Assembly: GCA_977006965.1 (NCBI GenBank)
Contig: OZ345365.1
Location: forward strand, 1,798,001 to 1,862,000
Direction: 5' to 3'
From: Phymatolithon calcareum
Taxonomy: Eukaryota > Rhodophyta > Florideophyceae > Hapalidiales
Length of the DNA: 64,000 nt
Positions 20,611-31,679 of this stretch are shown one piece after another (position 1 is the stretch's first letter; each line of letters begins with the position of its first letter). The position numbers were made by a program, and so were the translations under genes. A model generated the notes under the pieces. The model saw nothing but the letters and a program-made list of their open reading frames with translations. It ran no database searches and had not been told where the DNA came from.

Positions 20611-23147
20611 TATCTATGCCCCGGAAATTTACCCTCAATTGAGAGGCACTTCTCCCTCAATTGAGTGAATGAGAATTATTTAACTTTTGAGATCGAAACT
20701 TACTCACTATCAGGCAAGTCAGAAGCGTCAAGCTCATGGATATCTTCCACGTTCTTAGCAAAACAATTTCTACCTGTCGAAGTGCCAAAAATAAATATTG
20801 CGGCGCCACCAAGCTGGTTACATGATGAACACACGAGTGTCGTTTTCTTCACTTTGCAAACTTTGCAGTTTTTTGCACCGCAAAAGTAGTCATCAGTCCA
20901 TCTGTAGTCTTTTTTTCTTCTTTGTTGGCGTGAAGTGCCTCCCAACTCCGCTGCCGGACGGAAATGTTCGCCCTGGAGTGACTGAACGCCTGCGAGTATT
21001 GCGGAAGTCAAATGTGTTCTCGATGAGCTGCTCGGCCAGCGCTTCGTAGTATCGTAGCTGCGTCATGTGCTGCAGAGATTCTGGATGAGCACCGGAAAAT
21101 AGAAACCAACTATCAACCACGCAAGGTGCAAGAAGAGATGTGTTAACTCGAAAGGACCAGTCCTGGGTCCGAATTTTCTACTCCATATCCAAGCTGCTAT
21201 TGTGCTTGTTAATTTGATCACAAGCAGTATAATATGTTTCACAAACTTCGGACTGCGGGACTGAGAGCTCAACTCGTGAGGGTCCGTCTTCAAGCTGACG
21301 CCAGCGGACAGGATTGTACGGCATCCCTTCCATAGTTGTAGATGTAGTCGAATTGAAATAACGGGGATCTCGGTCAACCCACATGGCCGCCATTCGCCAT
21401 TCAACGCTCTTCGAACCATAGAAACACATTGCCCTCTTTCAGAAAGCTAAACGTGTGAGAGGTATCCACGGGGTACTTTTTTGTCCCGGTTCTGATGAAC
21501 CCAATGAACTTCAGGCCCAATCAGAGGAGCATCTCTGCCGATTCCACACTTGAAAAGTACGAATCCGCGAATAATATTCGCCTTGTACCAGAGCATGCGG
21601 CAACGAGACGGCGAATAACTGCTGTACCATGCGCAGTTTCACCTTCGTAATCTCTTCGCTTCTCGTCCTCAGCAGTGGTCACCAGTTCAAGATGAAGCAT
21701 TATACCACTTCGTCCACGTGCTGAAATCTGCATTTCGGAACCATTCTCCGGTTTACGGCCATGGCGATGTATTGGGGTAGTCCAATCTCAATCCAGTGAT
21801 CCCCGTTTCCTTACCAACGAGAAATTGATTCATCAACGCAAATCAGTTCTGCCGGAGACACAGTGCGCTTTCTGTTGTCATTAATGGCATCGACGATGTC
21901 CTGAACAAGCTCCTAGCGGTATTTTGCGGACGACGTGGAGCCTTTTTCACTTGGTTGAACGCTGAATGTAACATACCGGAGATATTCGGAAAACTTGTCT
22001 CTTGTCATTCCAGTGTTTGAAAAAGAAGGCGCAGGGAGGTACTTGTTCGGTCTGGTATTCTTCAACAATTCTTTCTTAGCGCCGAACTCAAACCTCATCA
22101 TGAGGATGAGTACTTCGAAAAACTTAAGCAACTCTGTCACAGTCGTCTCCTGTCTTCCGATTCTTTTCAGCTTAGCGGACGTCCAAGAAGACATTTTCCG
22201 CAGGTGGACTTATGGAAACACCGTCATGAAACAATCGTACGGCGTGTGGAACCCGATACCGCCGGTTTCGGATATAAAATCTCCGTTCAATGTGCGAAAT
22301 GTGCAGAACCGACGGGGAAACCTATCCCCAATGGGACATTGAACTTGGCACTCGAACCATGCCACACCATGAGCAACAGTATTCAGCTCACGGTCTGGTG
22401 TAACAACATCAAGTTGCTCTTGTGATAATTGGTCCCAGAAACCTTGCAGAGCATAGGCGAGAGAGCCCGCAAGTGGTCGCGCAGAGCTTGTACGGGTTCT
22501 CCGGAGGTTTTTATAGCCTTTTGGACAGTTTCTGTTTGCGTCGGGAGCCGGGAAGTTGACGTTTGGCGATCAAGATTGGCGACCATGAGTACTGTAAGCC
22601 GGTCTCGGCGGTAGTGAGTTTTGCTGACTTGGACTTGATACAATTAGGCGACTGCAAGAACCACTTTCGTCAGCCTTTCTTGCAATTACGTTGACAATCT
22701 TGACTCTCTTGATCTTAATCTTCTCCACCGATTTCGTAACTAGAACCCATTTTGCACGTACTGAAGTGCTTGTCCGGCCATTGATTTTCTCCAAGATTAC
22801 CTCTTGTACTGTCTCACTCACCTTTTCTGACTAGTAAAACGGTCCATATAGCCTGCAGCACTCGGCCAGACTGGTAACCGAAGTTGCTTTGGTTTGTACC
22901 GATGCACCGACATGTCGGCGCGGGTCTTTTCGCTGGGGCATCGCAGGTCCTGTTCTTCTGTTTGGACATCGCATTTTTGTTCCTAGCGAAGAACGAAGCG
23001 ATTATATATTATTACTTTCAATACTTCTCGCACAGAACACAGCCCCGCCTTTCCGAATGTGGCGCCAAGAGACTGTTCCGCATTCTTTTTACAAGTTTTT
23101 ACGAGCTTTTAAATCGCTCCTCAATTGAGGAGGTTCGGCACATAGAC
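20611..23147 (-). mobile_element. piggyBac-like element 3 of the tandem array
   Basis: Its left boundary is the CTAG at 20607-20610. The first bases read TATCTATG, one change from the family TGTCTATG. The right end is GGCACATAGACA at 23136-23147, but it is followed by CTCT where CTAG is expected, so that duplication copy is mutated or lost. The transposase is on the minus strand. Confidence 0.8.
20700..22960 (-). pseudogene. piggyBac-like transposase, best DDE remnants
   Basis: Reading from the 5' end there is an acidic/basic N-terminal part. RFEFGAKKELLK and PAPSFSNTGMTRDKFSEYLR follow (21913-22194). The catalytic region holds GRSGIMLHLELVTTAEDEKR, HGTAVIRRLVA and ILFADSYFSSVESAEMLL (21521-21733), typical of PiggyBac-derived DDE_Tnp_1_7 proteins. 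The C-terminal cysteine-rich domain (CKVCKVKKTTLVCSSCNQ) ends at the TAG at 20700. At least three frameshifts or stops separate the blocks. Confidence 0.8.
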
Positions 23148-23787
23148 ACTCTATCTGGGCTGGTTTCTAAGGTACATGACAGATCGGTGTGCCGTGGTGC
23201 CCAGTGTGGTGTTGGTGCACTTCTCGTTAGTGTGCTGCACTTCATGTGACCTTGTAGGGTCTCGACGAATATCATTAGCGGATATCTTTTACAACAACCC
23301 CGTAGATGGTTTCGTGTCTCCTGTGTAGCGGAGCACGAGAATTTACCATTAGCACTACTGGTATATTCTCTAGCATATCGAGCCCGATCTAAAGGCTATA
23401 TAAGCGAGTCCCGGAGCCCAGTGTTGTGGACTCTGGCACGGACAAACCACAAGAAAAAAATAAACACCTACTTTTATCTTGTCGTCCGATACCTTTATCG
23501 TTCGCACGACACACTGGTCTTCCGTATCGGCACTGTAATCAACGCCCTTCTGGAAGTCATAGCCGCACCCGAAAAATGAGTTCTGAAGAATTTGGGAGAG
23601 GACTTATCCCAGACATGCTTCAACCACTGAAGATTACCCTCACGGCCCAGAGATGGCAGTCTAATTCTTGCATCAACGTCGAATTTGGGACAGCTGGACT
23701 TTCGAATGCCGGGCCGCAGCTCTTAAGCTGGGGGGCGAATGAACGTGCTCCAAGATCCGTAGCTTTTGAATTATCGTGAGTTGCGTG
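23148..23787 (+). other. possible 5' LTR, leader and gag start of a truncated retroelement
   Basis: A TATA-like CTATATAAGC at about 23396 is followed by a leader and an open frame from ATG 23577 (MSSEEFGRGLIP...LLSWGANERAP) that ends at 23779, just before the hAT copy. The promoter, leader and short gag-like frame suggest a retroelement 5' end, but no LTR partner is present and the protein is not recognised. Confidence 0.3.
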
Positions 23788-24055
23788 GACCAAGGGTGCG
23801 ATAAAATTAATTGGATAAAAATTAATTGCAATATTGAATTTTCTAAAATCCTCCAATTCCAATTATTAATTTTTCTTCTATGAATAATTGCAAAAAAATT
23901 TGTTGCTGTAAACATTCTCCAATTAATTCCAATTAATTGCTTCATTGTTGTTGACGGTTCCACCAAGCGAATGCTTCTGTTGGTACCTGGCGACTATCGC
24001 TCGGCGGCTATCGCCAGAAGACCCTCACTTGCCGGTCTACTAAGATTCTACTAAG

Positions 24056-24322
24056 ATGCTAATTGAGAAGCTGACCGGACCGAGCGGACCAGAAAAGACA
24101 CAAGACAAGTTTCCGGCGCCGGCACCCGTGCCCGCGCCCGCGCAGGTGGCCGTAGCGATCGAGCTGCACAAAGCGCTTTTTTCGGCTGTAATCCCGCCGA
24201 AAATGGCTGGCGCGATCGCGAACGCGCTCGCCTTGGACTCGGCGAATCGAGAACTCGCCACGCTCGAAATGCCAGACTCAACGCCGCCGTCGTCTGATTT
24301 GGAAGAAATCTTGCGAATTTAA
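24056..24322 (+). CDS. 88-codon GC-rich open frame, unrecognised
   Basis: A small frame with a proline/alanine run (PAPAPVPAPAQ) followed by an amphipathic alanine/leucine-rich segment, ending SSDLEEILRI. Its GC content is much higher than the flanking hAT sequence. It starts at the ATG where copy 1 and copy 2 of the hAT element diverge. I recognise no family; it may be cargo or a fragment of another element. Confidence 0.35.
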   Translation: MLIEKLTGPSGPEKTQDKFPAPAPVPAPAQVAVAIELHKALFSAVIPPKMAGAIANALALDSANRELATLEMPDSTPPSSDLEEILRI

Positions 24323-24793
24323 GCGGATTTGATACAGGCCGGCTATCATAACCGGTCCGGCCACGCGTGCTCCTGTGCATCACAGGAAGGAGGCAAGAGC
24401 AGAGCCAGGAATTTTTCCCCGCTCCAAGGCACGGTTTTTTGAAATGGCAAGAGCTGAGCTTCAGCACGGATTCCGCCCTGAGTGGTGTGCCGCAACGCTC
24501 AAGGAAGCTGGGAGAGAGAACAGAAGGAGCTGAAAGAAGGTAACGAGATGACCAGCTACCGTGAGCATCCTAAATGGTTTCCAACCCGGGTCATACCTTT
24601 GAAGGACGGCGGCTGAAGATTGGCTGCGTAGAGATTTAGATGTTAAGCTCCCCGAAGCTCTGCACTTTGTGCGGCTTAGAGCTGCTGTGACGTCAAATAC
24701 CACTCGTATCTGTTAAAGTCTGCTGTAGCTGTAAGGATGGGGAGTTGTTCGACAACTCCGAAACCTGCATTAATGAAGAAGAAGAAGATTCTA
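24323..24793. repeat. extra segment in hAT copy 2, partly shared with 33275-33565
   Basis: Copy 1 goes directly from AAGATGCTAG to TTTTGCAAACC. Copy 2 has about 730 bp (24060-24790) between these points. From about 24560 to 24730 it matches the reverse complement of 33370-33560, including CCTAAATGGTTTCCAACCCG and TACCACTCGTATCT. This part is therefore a separate dispersed repeat. Confidence 0.6.
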
Positions 24794-25002
24794 GTTTTTC
24801 AAACCGCCTTCTATACATATTGCAGTCATCTGTGTCATTTTCAGCACATTAGCAGCCACAATTGACTTCAAAGGGCATTTCAGAAGCTCAGCTATGAAGT
24901 GAATAGCGAAGAAGCGCAAAACCAGTTCCACTGCTATCACCGAGCCGGAAGTTGGAGTATAGGAGCTAGTCGAACAGATCCTGACTTCAGACGGTCCAAG
25001 CG

Positions 25003-25329
25003 CAAAGCATTGGAAAAAATAATTGCTATTGTAATTATTTAAATTATTGTTCCAATAATTTATTCCTGAGTCTCGCACATTTATTGTATTTATTGAGATC
25101 GTCGTGGTTGCGACAATTATTGTATCGGACTCCTCATTTTTTCGATCCGGTTATTCTATCGCGACAGAAAGTAGCAGGAAGGATCCAATAATTCGGAGAA
25201 TAACCAGTTATTTATACCTCGCTGAACTTGAATACAATAATTTATTGCTTCTGCGTTCAACAATAAATTATTTATTCTCGACACTTTTCGAGAAAAGAAT
25301 AAAAATAAATAAATAATTCCAATGCTTTT
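25003..25329. mobile_element. 327-bp AT-rich MITE with 8-bp duplication
   Basis: The ends are CAAAGCATTGGAA and TTCCAATGCTTTT (12 of 13 match as inverted repeats). The 8-bp duplication TCCAAGCG is perfect (24995-25002 and 25330-25337). The duplication length points to hAT-type mobilisation. The interior is AT-rich with repeated AATAATTTATT words and no coding sequence. Confidence 0.85.
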
Positions 25330-25339
25330 TCCAAGCGAG

Positions 25340-26340
25340 GGTGGACACTATCTCGGGATCCGGATCGAAAATGGAAAGCAGAAGCATTCACGGAGTTACC
25401 CCTCGGACGGATGCAAGACCATTATGAAGTCAGTATTCGGTACTGGTTTTACTAACCCCGCGAGCCACTTGAAATCATGCGATTGAGAAGTTGCACTTAG
25501 GGAGTCCTTTTTTGAAGCCAGAAAAATAATTCTGAAAAGTGGCGGTACAATCTCAAGGTTTTGGAATTCTGTCTCGTCTAACCCCTACGACAAGGATATG
25601 TACGATTGGATTAAACTCATCGTCAACAAGAATTTCCCTATCGTATGGGTTGAAGACGCAAATGTACGCGCCTTTTCGAGGCATAAGTCTGTTTTGTCAG
25701 CTAAGAAAGTGAAAGAGGTAATATTTGAGCTCACAAAACTTGTCTAAAAGGAAATTTCAAAAGTGCTATAAACAAGGTAACCAAGAAACTTCAGGAGCAG
25801 GGAATTCGACTTGCGAAGGGGTGAGTCAGGCTGAATGGACTTATCCAGTTTTTGTCTCAGCAGAAAAATGATCCTGACGCCGATCAGAGCGCACTTGGCG
25901 GCTGCAGACTCGGAACGCAGTACATTTCTGCAACCAGTGCCATTGTATCAAGTCCTCATTTTGAATCTGGTGTCGTGAAAATACAGAAAAGGAGGACGCA
26001 TACTATGACGGCTGAAGAGCGAGATGCATGTCAAGGATTGTTGCATGAATCAGTCGAGAATTACCATACTGCGCAACGGATTGCTCCTGATGGCATTGAA
26101 GACATACTTTATGCTGGAAATGACATTTCTTATGAAGAGGTGTACATCAATTGTGATTTTATTTTGGCTTCCACTGCTGAAGTAGAACGACGTTTGGAGT
26201 CTTGCGAAGTATGTCCTTACTGATCAACGCTCCAGGGTAGAACGCGTGCTGTTCGAGTCACTTTTGTTTTTGAAAGTTAACAGCAGATTTTGGGATCGGA
26301 ATCTAGTCTCCAAGGCTGTTCAAGCGTGCAGAGGGACCAA
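25340..26340 (+). pseudogene. hAT transposase remnant, copy 2
   Basis: 25340-25480 encodes a BED-finger-like stretch (N-P-A-S-H-L-K-S-C). 25560-25740 gives NPYDKDMYDWIKLIVNKNFP and SRHKSVLSAKKVKE, typical of the N-terminal half of hAT transposases. After a deletion the frame at 25852-26223 matches the C-terminal part of copy 1, including CDFILASTAEVERR, and is then shifted. The catalytic core is missing. Confidence 0.75.
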
Positions 26341-26519
26341 GTAGTAGAGGAATGTAAAAACCGGGAGAAATCTTCAATTTATTGCAATTAATTGGCATTA
26401 TTGCAATGATTGTTAACCCAAAAAATAGCAATAGCAATTTTATTTTTCGTGGAAAGAATAATTGCAATATAGATTTTGGTGTACAATTTTTTCCAATTCT
26501 CTCCAATTAAATTGCTCCT

Positions 26520-27560
26520 ACCTCTGCGCACGCTCGCAGCAAAATTCGAATAGTTATGAATAAACTGATCCGGAAGTAGTATTCCTTGAACAAATCACAA
26601 GCGGAAGTCTGTGGGCTTATTTGAAAAGCGCATCCTGATACCTGTAGCTTGTTCGTCTTTCGAGAACTGTGCGGTGCTCAGGGGATCTGAGCGGAGTGTA
26701 CGGAAGATTTTGGACTGCTTTCCACATGTGCCGCTAGGATCGCGTGTTGGAAAAAAGTCAGCGGCACGAGCGTCCATTTCCTTGCGCTTTCTAGTGTTGA
26801 GCACATTAATGGTGGATTTGGAAATCGGAGTCAAGTAGCGGCACGGGATGTCGCGCGGGGAAAAGCTCTGCATGCTTTTAGATTTGTTTGGAACATAGAC
26901 TTTTGCTCCGAATGGCATCGTAAGCGGTAGGTTGGGTGGCGTTCCGAAGAGGGATTCATGGGGTGACTCAACTTTGCCGCTCCTGGGAGATTCGTTTCTG
27001 TTGGCAACGCAATCCTCAAGATGGTAATCCCAATATCCCTGTGGTATTCTCTCGGAGGCGACCTGGGTCCGGATGCCGTCTTTCAGGGAGCGAATACACA
27101 GCTTTAGGAGCTTATCTTCAGTGTGAGCGATCTTTCCGCAATAAAGAAAGAAAGAATAGCGCGCTCTGCATGCCCGTTCATCTGTGGATTGTTATATACA
27201 GATCGCATTATCGGCGCTGCAGCAAAAAGTTCTGGCCGACCATCAGATTGCAGTTGTCTGACTGTGTGCCTTGAAGCGCGATGGAGGCGCTTTATGGCCT
27301 GCACGATTTGCTAGCCTTCCTGACCCATTGTGCGAGATGCAATTCCCGTGAGAAAGCCGGTGGCAGCGTCCACAAGCCAATGCTGGTGTGAGCTGCCCGC
27401 AAAAGAGACTGCATGTATATGAAGGAAGTATTGTCTTCTTTTCTCTACCTCTGTGACTGCTTGATTTCTCTCCAAGGATGAACAATACTTGCAATCAAAA
27501 CTGCATACCCAACGAGGCAATTCTATGACTCCCTATCATCACGACGACCATGTTTCAGGC
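26520..27560 (-). pseudogene. copia integrase fragment
   Basis: Minus-strand frames give HWLVDAATGF, IMRSVYNNPQMNGHAERAIL and LPFGAKVYVPNKSKSMQSFS. These correspond to the end of the Ty1/copia integrase core and the PFG-x-x-x-Y-V region after it. The segment then runs toward the RT linker (RKRKEMDARAADF...). Several frameshifts are present. The same family occurs at 36310-36685 and 42591-43140. Confidence 0.75.
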
Positions 27561-27584
27561 TGTGGACAAGTAAAAACTGCCCGC

Positions 27585-27765
27585 AACTTGAAATCACAAT
27601 ATGTCACAAGACAGGGGAGTAATTTTCCCCCTCGAGGTCCCGAAGGAGACGAGAGGTGGGGTTTTGTAGTCCACTGAATCATATTACACCAACAAGAAAA
27701 TAAACTCTTCCATAGACAGAATCTAGCCAAAACCTCTTGGCCCTAGGAAAGGGATATGTGTTGAT
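27585..27765 (+). repeat. dispersed retroposon tail R1, copy 3
   Basis: It contains the CACAAGACAGGGGAGTAATT block, the GGTCCCGAAGGAGACGAGAG block and AACCTCTTGGCCCTAGG. It breaks off before the CAGCAGATGCGTTGG block. No gene is seen in the following 370 bp. Confidence 0.6.
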
Positions 27766-28136
27766 TTATTTTAAAAGCTGCCAAGGCCTCTCTTCAAGAG
27801 TAACAGGCAGGCTTGGAACCAATTTGATTGCAATTCCAATTAATTGCAATTCGAGTTAATTGTACAATAGACTCGTGATTGAAATTTGCGAGGTACGATG
27901 AGCATCTAATTGCAATGTGTATTTCTCACGAAGATTCAATTGCGATGCGTATTGCGCTACGTTTTTCTCTATTTATATGCTGAATCAGAAAAAAGATACG
28001 TTTTCTTACGCATTCGATGCATTTGAATACGTACCCCTTTTGTACTTTCAACATACGTCTATGTTTGCACATTGCTTCAGATAAACGTGGCTGCTGCATA
28101 GAAGTACGATGGTACTCATCTCGTCATGGCTGGTGG

Positions 28137-28559
28137 TTATAGTCGGCACAGAACTCGCATTCTACCATGGCGGTGCTGGGCATATGTCCCAAAAACGTTC
28201 TTGAAGAATAAGCCTTCTGCAGATTCGATTGCTGCTTGTAATCGCATTTTCAGTGGCGTCACGTGGAGTGCGTACTCCCACTTTGGCAAAATAAGCGACT
28301 TGAAGATTCTAATGCATGTCACAGGCTGAAAGCCTCGAACATTGACTCCAATATCCCGCAGTTTGTGTATGCACCCCACTGCATTTCGTACTCTTGATAA
28401 CGTCATGTCGTCTGTTACGCCTTTGTGGTTCATGCTTATCCCGAGATACGAGAGCCTCCATGCTTGATGAAGAACTCGACCCGCAATGTGGAAGGTGCGT
28501 TTTGGAAGTTCCTTGTATTTAAGGATCTCGCTTTTTCCTGGCTTTGTGTTCCAGCTCAT
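28137..28559 (-). pseudogene. LINE RT C-terminal fragment
   Basis: A 140-codon open frame reading MSWNTKPGKSEILKY, WRLSYLGISMN, LRDIGVNVRGFQP and PKWEYALHVTPLK. It aligns clearly with the post-catalytic RT region of the LINE at 36686-42590 (TWNTNKGKSEVLIY, LRDIGMNVKGLHT, CRWEYALHLTPW). The catalytic motif lies beyond its start. R1-type sequence (28555-28640) adjoins its 5' end. Confidence 0.75.
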
Positions 28560-28837
28560 AGCCCTAGGAAAGTTGCCCCAATCGTCAGCAGATGCGTTGG
28601 TAACTTTTAAATAAATATCTACCTTTCCTCTTCTTCACCTCAGCGCTGATCTTCTCTGTCGAAGCTTATCTTGTAAATTTGAGCGGGTTTTGCGAGCATG
28701 TTCCTGAATTTTTGTCCTTCCCCCGCTTTTCTTTTCAAATACAGCAACAATTGTGTCAGCCTTCAGAATTTTGTTGATACTCATTCCTAGTGTAGATCTT
28801 TCTTACTGAAATGCAAAAAGCAACAACTCTATCATCG

Positions 28838-30577
28838 TTATAGCACCAAATCCCTCGTGGCTGAATTGCCAGGCTCAAAGTCATCATAAGATATATTGAG
28901 TTCAACCAGCTCTCCTGTCTTAGTTACGCTTACGTTCGGTGGATTGCGAATCGATTTGACAAAGTTGAACCTGGTGTACCGCTGCATTACCGCGCGGCGG
29001 TACAGAAAATCCACGTCTGGAAACAGCTGGGCCTTCATCATCGTGGTGTAGAATAGATAACTTAACCCTAGGAAGAATAACAAAACCCAGAGTAGTATGA
29101 CCCATGTGATCATGGTTGCCCTTTCCTCCACCCGAATTTCTTCGGTGTAAACAGAATGCGACACCCCAACTTGTGTCGACTTCGGCATGCCCTTCTCGAA
29201 ATGCTGCAAAATTTTATTTGCCTCCTCGCCGTCCTGGTGCACGCCGTGCACTACCGATGACATCAAATTTGACACAAACACTGCTCTTGCCAGATCCGCC
29301 AATCTTATACCTTGGTCTCTGAATGATATTGTCCACAAGATATAATGATGATTTGCATGCGCATAATTTCTCATCAAATAGATCGTACCGTCAGATTGGT
29401 TTCGCGCGCAGATTATCACTGACGAGTCAGTTAGGTTGTAGCAAACCATACTAGAATTTCGAGTCTCCTCAAACGTGAGCAGCACCTTCTGAAACAATCC
29501 AATGCACATTGCAGTTGTGTTCAAACGAATCGACGTTAACCTGGGCTTTTCATGCAAGATGAGACTTCGGTTTCGTGGTATCCTCAATAATTTGGGCTCT
29601 ATTTGTGGTTTTTCTTTGCATATATGCCCTGTTGCACTTGCAGCATACTTGAATTTCACATGGAAGCCGTCATAGTTGTTACGGCGCCTGATTTCCAAAA
29701 ACTCGGTCCTTGTAAAAGCGTGCGTCACTGATGCCCAAGCCTCTGTGCGCGCCTCATCGAAACCTTCTACTGTAAACGCGTCATTTGATAGTAGCATTTT
29801 CGTGCCCGCGGCTTGGATACTGAACAAGCCATGTTGGAAGTGTATTAGATTACCAATCACCGCCACCACACTGATGTTTTCGCTTTTTGCGTAGCAAGCT
29901 AGACTTTGATTTGACTGCGAAATGCATACTTTCTCGTCGTCCATAGCAGCAAAAAACGAGGAATAGAACTCTACGCTTTGTGCTTGGAAAAGTAGATGAG
30001 TTTCATTATCATAAATTCCATTCAAAAATCTCGTGCTTACATCACGGACACTCGCAATTCCCTTTGCTCCTTCGAACCAAGTGCCCGGCGGAGGAAGAGA
30101 AAGAAACCCCTGAGCTTTACGTACGACGATATCTTCGGACAAATTATGAATTGCCATTCTTGATGCTTTTGACGTGCATCCCGCATCAGGCCACGCTCCT
30201 ACCAGATTGGTGTCATACAGCTTGGGCATTCCTTGTAGCCTCGTATTCGTGGATGTAGGAGCTAGCCAAATGCGAGTTATAGGGACTTGGCGAGACCCAC
30301 TGGCATACTCGGTGTATAGGCTAAATCCAAGGAACAGAACTGCGACCAGGATGCTTGAGACCTTGGAGCGGTAGTTGAGCTCGTCCACTTCTTGATGAAG
30401 CCCCCAGTTTCCAAGATTGGATGGCCGGATGCGAGCTGGCTTTGAGTTCAGCAATCGGTGCGCGACTCTTAGTTGATGCAGTCTGTGAAGAGCCCTTTCG
30501 AGTATAGGGACGCACACGATCGACACAGCGACGAATCGCAATGCATTCCATTGGTTCGTAGTAAATGGCAAAATCAT
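28838..30577 (-). CDS. large membrane glycoprotein-like protein, unknown function
   Basis: An uninterrupted frame of 579 codons from ATG 30577. Hydrophobic segments lie at residues 12-27 (RFVAVSIVCVPIL), about 73-92 (SILVAVLFLGFSLY) and about 507-530 (MITWVILLWVLLFFLGLSYLF). Between the second and third is a domain of about 410 residues with cysteines and several N-x-S/T sites, probably lumenal or extracellular. A cytosolic tail of about 50 residues follows. No enzyme motif is visible. The length, intact frame and lack of transposon features mark it as a host gene. It may belong to a lineage-specific surface-protein family; I do not recognise it further. Confidence 0.8.
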   Translation of the reverse strand: MILPFTTNQWNALRFVAVSIVCVPILERALHRLHQLRVAHRLLNSKPARIRPSNLGNWGLHQEVDELNYRSKVSSILVAVLFLGFSLYTEYASGSRQVPITRIWLAPTSTNTRLQGMPKLYDTNLVGAWPDAGCTSKASRMAIHNLSEDIVVRKAQGFLSLPPPGTWFEGAKGIASVRDVSTRFLNGIYDNETHLLFQAQSVEFYSSFFAAMDDEKVCISQSNQSLACYAKSENISVVAVIGNLIHFQHGLFSIQAAGTKMLLSNDAFTVEGFDEARTEAWASVTHAFTRTEFLEIRRRNNYDGFHVKFKYAASATGHICKEKPQIEPKLLRIPRNRSLILHEKPRLTSIRLNTTAMCIGLFQKVLLTFEETRNSSMVCYNLTDSSVIICARNQSDGTIYLMRNYAHANHHYILWTISFRDQGIRLADLARAVFVSNLMSSVVHGVHQDGEEANKILQHFEKGMPKSTQVGVSHSVYTEEIRVEERATMITWVILLWVLLFFLGLSYLFYTTMMKAQLFPDVDFLYRRAVMQRYTRFNFVKSIRNPPNVSVTKTGELVELNISYDDFEPGNSATRDLVL

Positions 30578-31679
30578 TTTGAGCTCTTTATCAGGAACGA
30601 AAACGGCGTTGACGAGTTTGGTGGTTGTGTGAGTTGTGCAATGGTGTGCCCGTAGGTCTTCGGCTCAGTGAGAGTTCCACTGTTACGGTGAATGTGCCAG
30701 TCAAGTAAATGCAGAAAATTGTTCTCCTTGCCTTGAGTGGATAGGATCTAATGGGAAAAAATAAGGTCGGTTGGCACGAACATTGGGAGTTTGCCAATGT
30801 AGCGGTAGTTCTGTTTGCAGGACAAGGCTTTGCAGGACAAGGCTTTGTGGAGAGAAATAAGTGGGGGTTGTGCACCGGCTGCGAAGTTCCAAGAGGAAGC
30901 CGATGTCTACCCCCTCTGCCGGTTGACAATGGGACATAGAGGCACTACCCTGCTTAGTCGAAGTTTTTTTGATTATCAAATAAACTCGTAATACAGTCGG
31001 CACACGAAGGAGTATCTTTCACAATTAAATTTATGTAACTTGTGAAGACGGCGTTTCTCCCCCTTAACATTCCCCTGATAGGATCAACGAATAACTACAA
31101 ACGATAATTTTTATTAATTATTTATTAACGATGCCTCCAGCATAGACCTGTAGAGCCTTCTTGTAGATCCACAATGTCACCACTCGCTCTCAATATGATC
31201 TGGTCGTACAAGATGTCGCATAAAATCTCATCTCTGGTATACTGTAGTATGTTCAGTTGTTTCTCATTTGCAGGATTCTAAAGAGGACGTAACAAGTACA
31301 CTTAGTGATATGCCTACAAGACAGAGCAACAATTCCAAACTGTGTCCGAGAAAAATGATGGAATGATTTATTCCTCTATGGGGCTAGCAAGCAGTACTTC
31401 TATTAATAGAAGTACTGCTTGCCAGCATTACAACAGGGCGTTAACCCTGCTAGCTGATTGGAAGCACTCTTCTTCTCTGGCTGCCGCTCGTCATGAACGA
31501 TTCCACCTTAAGCAACTGCGATGGTTCCACGTTACGCGTGTCCACGTGGATGGCCAGAATGCATAAAGGTCGGGGAGAGCCGCATTCTAGTTTATCCACA
31601 ACCAACAAAGCATCGAATCGGACTGCGTGCTGCGTAAGGCTACACGTGCACTTTTAGAAGCATATTCAGTGGGGAACAA
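30578..31679. other. upstream region of the membrane-protein gene, no other gene
   Basis: It contains a short direct repeat (GGACAAGGCTTTGCA... at about 30820-30850) and a CCCCCTTAACATTCCCCTG word near 31061. The reverse complement of that word occurs at 63861-63879, suggesting a scrap of a copia end. The 36-bp palindrome at 31387-31422 is listed separately. Confidence 0.4.
31387..31422. other. 36-bp perfect palindrome
   Basis: Each 18-nt half is an exact reverse complement of the other (half: GCAAGCAGTACTTCTATT), with no spacer. A diverged single half with its left flank (CTATGGGTCTAGCAATCAG) occurs near 32044, and a related CTAGCCCC word lies near 57123. Confidence 0.8.

Larger units (their letters stand above)
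23788..26519 (+). mobile_element. hAT element, copy 2, with nested insertions
   Basis: Both ends match copy 1 (2689-4020): CAAGGGTGCGATAAAATTAA on the left, and CCAATTAAATTGCTCCTACC then TCTG on the right. The 8-bp duplication is not preserved (GCGTGGAC against CGCACGCT), so one end has been rearranged. It retains more transposase than copy 1 and carries a MITE (25003-25329) and an extra segment (24060-24790). Confidence 0.8.

Noticed and set aside
23780-26527. 8-bp target duplication for hAT copy 2
   Set aside because: The flanks GCGTGGAC and CGCACGCT do not match, so I do not claim a duplication for this copy.
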